NCBI GenBank assembly: GCA_958446785.1
Contig: CAUCXP010000046.1
Location: 1-8,833 of the forward strand
Reading direction: 5' to 3'
Origin: an uncultured Collinsella sp.
GTDB taxonomy: Bacteria; Actinomycetota; Coriobacteriia; Coriobacteriales; Coriobacteriaceae
Length of the DNA: 8,833 nucleotides
Positions 6,316-8,833 of the stretch are shown here, one piece after another (the first letter of the stretch is position 1; every line of letters begins with the position of its first letter). The notes below the pieces were generated by a model that did not search any database, was not told where the DNA came from, and saw only the letters and a program-made list of their open reading frames with translations. Both the position numbers and the translations under genes were made by a program.

Positions 6316-6388
6316 GGGCCGGGGTGCCTGCCTTGTTTTGAGAAGTTCGCGGAGCCCACTTCTCAAAACAAGGCAGGCAGCCCGGCCC
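6316..6388. repeat. Long hairpin: 31-bp arms (30 paired) with an 11-nt loop
   Basis: Arms 6316-6346 and 6358-6388 are complementary except for one G/G mismatch (6324/6380); the loop is TCGCGGAGCCC. The left arm begins GGGCCGGGG and ends GAGAAGT. No T-run follows on either strand, so it does not look like a normal intrinsic terminator, although it could act as a 3' end for the LacI transcript. It differs in sequence from the inverted repeat at 3882-4006 but has the same design: very long arms in a gap between genes. A repeat family or a selected RNA hairpin are both possible. Confidence 0.87.
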
Positions 6389-6463
6389 TCGTCCGTTAAC
6401 TCTTCCGCTGGGCGAGCCATAGACGCCGCGCACCGATAGGGTAAGGCAGCGGCTTGAAATTGG

Positions 6464-6472
6464 TGCTATATT
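6464..6472 (+). promoter_or_regulatory. Candidate extended -10 promoter of the 6510 gene
   Basis: TG-C-TATATT (6464-6472) is an extended -10 element, with the hexamer 5/6 to consensus. It lies about 38 bases before the start codon. No -35 at standard distance is evident, as is tolerated for extended -10 promoters. It would drive the unknown gene and perhaps the two GntR-type genes behind it. Confidence 0.45.
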
Positions 6473-6509
6473 CAGCTTGAGTTGTTTAATGCTAGTACGG
6501 GAGGCTGAT

Positions 6510-7001
6510 ATGGGGCTGTTCAAGAAGAAAAACCCGCAGGATGCCTTTGATCCCGATGTGTTTACCATCACGGATACGATTTTGGACCCGCCGCGGTTTA
6601 CATTTTTGCCGGCTATCTACCAGGACGCCACGCGCCGCAAGTGGGCCGTGCATCAGCGCGGTGCGACCCCGAGGATTTTTGACTACGCGGATGTGCTGCA
6701 GTGCGAGATTGTCGAGACCGGAAATCCCGAGGATGTGCCGGAGCTTAGCAATCGCGAACTAGCTCAGCAGATTTTGATTAATCCAGCTCAGGCTACCAAA
6801 AACAATGCTGCCAAGCGTAATATGTGCCTTGGTATGGGTGTCATCGTTGCCGTGCAAACCGGCGAGGATGAGATTTCGAAGCTTGAGATTCCGGTGACCG
6901 CGGGCGAAGTCAAGCGAGACTCCGGCCTATATCGGTCGTATCGGAACGTTGCGGAGCAGATCAAAGAAGCCTTCGACGCCATGGGGCGTCCGGAGCAATG
7001 A
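6510..7001 (+). CDS. Unrecognised 163-residue cytoplasmic protein
   Basis: I do not recognise a family with confidence. Start ATG 6510 has GGGAGG (6499-6504) five bases upstream; an in-frame TTG at 6477 lacks such a site and overlaps the promoter region. The protein begins MGLFKKKNPQDAF, a basic N-terminus without a signal peptide. The middle has PPRFTFLPAIYQD and FDYADVLQCEIVETG, resembling the beta-strand 'DY-DV---E--E-G' pattern seen in small bacterial domains that follow zinc ribbons (DUF4428-like; weak recollection). A region of small hydrophobic residues (MCLGMGVIVAVQTG) and a C-terminal helix (SYRNVAEQIKEAFDAM) follow. It has no cysteine cluster and no transmembrane segment. Codon use resembles its neighbours, so it looks like a real host gene. 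It is 35 bases upstream of a GntR-type gene on the same strand, so cotranscription is likely. A fold or scaffold role is possible; no function is claimed. Confidence 0.85.
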   Translation: MGLFKKKNPQDAFDPDVFTITDTILDPPRFTFLPAIYQDATRRKWAVHQRGATPRIFDYADVLQCEIVETGNPEDVPELSNRELAQQILINPAQATKNNAAKRNMCLGMGVIVAVQTGEDEISKLEIPVTAGEVKRDSGLYRSYRNVAEQIKEAFDAMGRPEQ

Positions 7002-7036
7002 TGCCTGCAGCATCAAGCGGTTGAGGAGCCGTGCCC

Positions 7037-7804
7037 ATGCCGAGTGAACCATATGCGATTCCGCCCAAAGATTGCGCCTTTGAGGGCATTCTTTGGTATA
7101 TCAATCATTATGACCTGCAGGGTGGCGACCGGCTGCCCGCCGAGCGTGTGCTCTGTGAAGAGCTGGGCGTGTCGCGCACGGCGTTGCGTGCTGCGATCGC
7201 GCGCCTTATTTCGTGCGGAACTTTGGAAAGCCGCCGCGGTTCGGGCACCTATGTGTGTCCTCCCAAACCGCTGAACATCTTTCAGGAAACATGGAACTAT
7301 ACGCAGGCGGTGGAGAGGGTTGGCTCAAAGTCGACCGCACGCCTGGTTTGGTCCAAGGTCGTGTACGCCGATATCGATCTGGCCCAAAAGGCCCAGATCG
7401 ACCTGGGCATGCCGCTTTTCTGCATTCGACGTGTGCGCGTGGTTAATGGTTCCCCGGCGTCGATTGAGACGGCCCACGTCAATCTGTCTTTGTGCCCCTC
7501 GCTTCCCGATCACGATTTTGAGCAGGAAAGCCTCTACGACGTTTTGCTCAAAGAAGGGAATGTCCATGTGACGCACGGCAAGGAGCATATTTCCATCAGC
7601 CGTCTGAACGCCGACGAGGCCAAGTTGCTGGGTGCTCAGGAGGGCACGCCGGTGTTTTACAAGGCTTCGCACGAGCGTGACGAGAACGATGGCTTTGTCG
7701 AGTATTGCAAGTCCGTGATTCTGCCGACCAAGTATCGTTTTGCCGATAACGGCGAGGCAGACGGCGTTGCGACGAAGGTAGGTGTCGAATGGCTGATGCA
7801 GTAG
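7037..7804 (+). CDS. GntR-family regulator, HutC/UTRA subfamily (first of a tandem pair)
   Basis: Cytoplasmic DNA-binding regulator. Of 255 residues, about 14-73 form a winged helix-turn-helix: LQGGDRLPAERVLCEELGVS, then RTALRAAIARLISCGTLESR and the wing RRGSGTYV. From about 101 on there is a UTRA-like effector domain (ARLVWSKVVYADIDLAQKAQ, FCIRRVRVVNGSPASIETAH, SLYDVLLKEGNVHVTHGKEH, GTPVFYKASHERDENDGFVEYCKSV), the fold that in HutC-type members binds small sugar or amino-acid derived ligands. ATG 7037 is preferred because GAGGAG (7023-7028) is 8 bases before it; a GTG at 7031 is only 2 bases from the same site. It ends inside the next regulator gene (16-base overlap). The neighbour at 6510 may share its transcript. 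The ligand is unknown; proximity to the gene at 8779 suggests a local target. Confidence 0.92.
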   Translation: MPSEPYAIPPKDCAFEGILWYINHYDLQGGDRLPAERVLCEELGVSRTALRAAIARLISCGTLESRRGSGTYVCPPKPLNIFQETWNYTQAVERVGSKSTARLVWSKVVYADIDLAQKAQIDLGMPLFCIRRVRVVNGSPASIETAHVNLSLCPSLPDHDFEQESLYDVLLKEGNVHVTHGKEHISISRLNADEAKLLGAQEGTPVFYKASHERDENDGFVEYCKSVILPTKYRFADNGEADGVATKVGVEWLMQ

Positions 7805-8502
7805 AAGACTTGCCGGTTTACAAACAAATTCGCCGCTGCATTGCGGAGCGAATCGAGCGCGGCGACTACCCGACGGGCTCGATGATTCCGTCCGAAAACG
7901 AGCTGGCCGAGGAGTTTGGCACGACGCGCCTGACAATCCGAAGTGCCATGGACGAGCTGGTCAAAAGTGGCCAGATTCGTCGCGTGCAGGGCAAGGGCGC
8001 CTTTGTGGGACACAAGTGGTTTGACGAGCACGAACGCAAGGGCGGCTTCCGTCAGTCGGTTCTGGCGTCGGGCGCGACGCCGTCGGTGCGCATTCTGGCG
8101 CGCTCCAAACGCTACGCCGGCCCGTATTACGCCGACCTGTTTGGCATCGCCGAGGACGATCTGCTTTACTCGGTGCGCCGTCTCAACTGCATTGATGGGG
8201 AGCCCGTGTCGATTGAGATGACGCTGATTCCGTGTCTGCTGTTTCCGGGCATCGAAGACGTGGACATTTCGGTCTTCAGCCTGTTCGAGACCTACGACAT
8301 GTTGGGGCGCAAACCGGACAAGTCGATTGAGAAACTCGATATTGAAGCGCTGGGCGCACGCGATGCGAGCTTGCTCAATCTTGAGCCGGGCGACCTGGCG
8401 CTCGTACTGGAATGCATGACCTATGACTCGAGTGGGCAGGCGATCGAGCATGCCAAGTCTTTTAACCGCGGTGATGCCGGCGGATATACCTACAACTATT
8501 AG
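7789..8502 (+). CDS. GntR-family regulator, HutC/UTRA subfamily (second of a tandem pair)
   Basis: Second DNA-binding regulator, 237 residues. The winged helix-turn-helix spans about 11-73 (YKQIRRCIAERIERGDYPTG, IPSENELAEEFGTTRLTIRS, wing RRVQGKGAFV) and matches the GntR consensus more closely than its partner. The UTRA domain runs from about 86 (GFRQSVLASGATPSVRILAR, LFGIAEDDLLYSVRRLNCID, GEPVSIEMTLIP, EALGARDASLLNLEPGDLAL, IEHAKSFNRGDAGGYTYNY). ATG 7789 lies within the last codons of the preceding gene (16-base overlap in a different frame), implying translational coupling. A GGTAGGTG stretch just upstream may serve as ribosome binding site. The two proteins align only in domain layout and differ clearly in sequence, so this is not a recent duplication. 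An intrinsic terminator follows at once. Its likely targets include the divergent-looking repeats before the gene at 8779; this is inference. Confidence 0.94.
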   Translation: MADAVEDLPVYKQIRRCIAERIERGDYPTGSMIPSENELAEEFGTTRLTIRSAMDELVKSGQIRRVQGKGAFVGHKWFDEHERKGGFRQSVLASGATPSVRILARSKRYAGPYYADLFGIAEDDLLYSVRRLNCIDGEPVSIEMTLIPCLLFPGIEDVDISVFSLFETYDMLGRKPDKSIEKLDIEALGARDASLLNLEPGDLALVLECMTYDSSGQAIEHAKSFNRGDAGGYTYNY

Positions 8503-8508
8503 CGTCTA

Positions 8509-8544
8509 GAGCATCCTCGTGCACGGCGGGGTGCTCATTTTTTT
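8509..8544 (+). terminator. Rho-independent terminator after the tandem GntR genes
   Basis: GAGCATCC (8509-8516) pairs with GGGTGCTC (8529-8536), including one T-G wobble, across a 12-nt loop containing CGTGCACG. It is followed, after one A, by seven T (8538-8544), six bases after the stop codon. It implies that the gene at 8779 has its own promoter. Confidence 0.88.
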
Positions 8545-8620
8545 ACGGACATGTGTCGCATGACCGATGAACGGCAAAAACTGACCGTCTACCGAGAGGG
8601 GAGGATGAAATCAAAAAATC

Positions 8621-8666
8621 GGTATTAAAAACGGCTAACCTGTAATCGTTCACTGGTATTAAGAAC
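8621..8666 (+). promoter_or_regulatory. Two direct repeats GGTATTAARAAC flanking a -10-like box
   Basis: GGTATTAAAAAC (8621-8632) and GGTATTAAGAAC (8655-8666) differ at one base and start 34 bp apart, about three helical turns. The second copy continues to GGT-N7-ACC, the half-site layout seen in operators of HutC-type GntR regulators. Between them is TGTAAT (8641-8646), a 5/6 match to a -10 box, without a clear -35. This may be the operator/promoter of the gene at 8779, with the GntR pair immediately upstream as the natural candidate binder. The link is inference. Confidence 0.45.
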
Positions 8667-8667
8667 C

Positions 8668-8757
8668 TTTGAATTGTTGAGCTTGGGGCCAAGATGTCCA
8701 CAAGGTTAAGCGGCGAGACGGGGCGGCAAGCCTGTCCATTCCGTGCGACAATTCAAA
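8668..8757 (+). promoter_or_regulatory. Possible structured leader closed by a 12-bp stem
   Basis: TTTGAATTGT (8668-8677) is perfectly complementary to ACAATTCAAA (8748-8757). Two further pairs (T-G and G-C) extend the stem to 12 bp, enclosing 66 nt. The right arm ends 9 bases before the AAAGGAG ribosome binding site. The interior can form small local hairpins, for example CTTG-GGGC-CAAG (8682-8693). It matches no riboswitch class I recognise. An attenuator, a new leader RNA or a pair of DNA-level operator half-sites are all possible. Confidence 0.35.
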
Positions 8758-8778
8758 CTGCTCGTGAAAGGAGCGGGA

Positions 8779-8833
8779 ATGAAGGAGACCGAGAAGATCG
8801 AGATCATGCACTTCGACCAGGAGGGCTACCTCG
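8779..8833 (+). CDS. N-terminal 18 codons of an unidentified gene, cut by the window edge
   Basis: ATG 8779 follows a strong AAAGGAG (8767-8773) with five bases spacing, so a real start is likely. The visible peptide is MKETEKIEIMHFDQEGYL. Eighteen residues are too few for a family call. The HFDQEGYL segment faintly recalls the start of SIS-domain sugar-phosphate isomerases or deglycases, and the GntR/UTRA neighbours make a sugar or amino-sugar gene plausible; this is only a guess. A later in-frame ATG at residue 10 lacks a ribosome binding site. The gene is separated from the GntR operon by a terminator and preceded by repeats and a potential leader structure, suggesting that it begins a separately controlled operon running off the window. 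Confidence 0.7.
   Translation, partial: MKETEKIEIMHFDQEGYL

Noticed and set aside
7031..7036. GTG start two codons before the chosen start of the first GntR gene
   Set aside because: Only two bases separate it from the GAGGAG site; the ATG at 7037 has better spacing.
8604..8627. Seven-codon open frame MKSKNRY after a GGGGAGG stretch
   Set aside because: The purine-rich stretch abuts the ATG with no spacing and the frame overlaps the first direct repeat; a leader peptide cannot be supported without conservation.
1..8833. Possible CRISPR array, tRNA genes, integrase/transposase or phage genes
   Set aside because: No regularly spaced repeats, no tRNA-like cloverleaf with the usual conserved positions, and no mobile-element protein was seen on either strand.

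Overview
The window looks like a chromosomal stretch from a high-GC member of the Coriobacteriia, most likely Collinsella or a close relative. This rests on GC-rich codon use, the style of the coiled-coil cell-wall hydrolase, the density of sugar-linked regulators and the general resemblance of the proteins. It is a judgement from memory, not a database result. There are eight coding regions, two of them cut by the window edges. No tRNA, rRNA, CRISPR array or transposase is visible.

Layout. Positions 1-1113 (minus) hold the N-terminal 371 codons of a 4-alpha-glucanotransferase (malQ). Upstream on the same strand is galE (1336-2397, minus), closed by a strong intrinsic terminator, so malQ needs its own promoter. 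A candidate promoter overlaps an ACATGT inverted repeat. A divergent gene at 2664-3869 (plus) encodes an exported coiled-coil peptidoglycan hydrolase with a twin-arginine-like signal. It converges on murB (4087-5049, minus). The gap between them holds a 125-base structure closed by a perfect 28-bp stem, followed by a classical terminator whose T-run enters the murB stop codon. Divergent from murB is an orphan LacI-family regulator (5233-6261, plus).

A second long hairpin (6316-6388, 30 of 31 bp paired) follows the LacI gene. Then come three plus-strand genes that may form an operon: an unrecognised 163-residue protein (6510-7001) and two different GntR/HutC-type regulators (7037-7804 and 7789-8502) that overlap by 16 bases. 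An intrinsic terminator follows. The next gene starts at 8779 and is cut after 18 codons. Its 276-base upstream region carries two 12-bp direct repeats and a 12-bp stem enclosing 66 nt just before the ribosome binding site, which suggests a regulated gene, perhaps a target of the GntR pair.

How the genes fit together: malQ and galE serve alpha-glucan and galactose metabolism. The hydrolase and MurB both act on peptidoglycan, one outside and one inside the cell, but they are transcribed convergently and are not an operon. The right half is regulatory. No wholly new system can be proven here. The least explained elements are the two long intergenic hairpins, the tandem GntR pair with its unknown partner, and the structured leader at the right edge.
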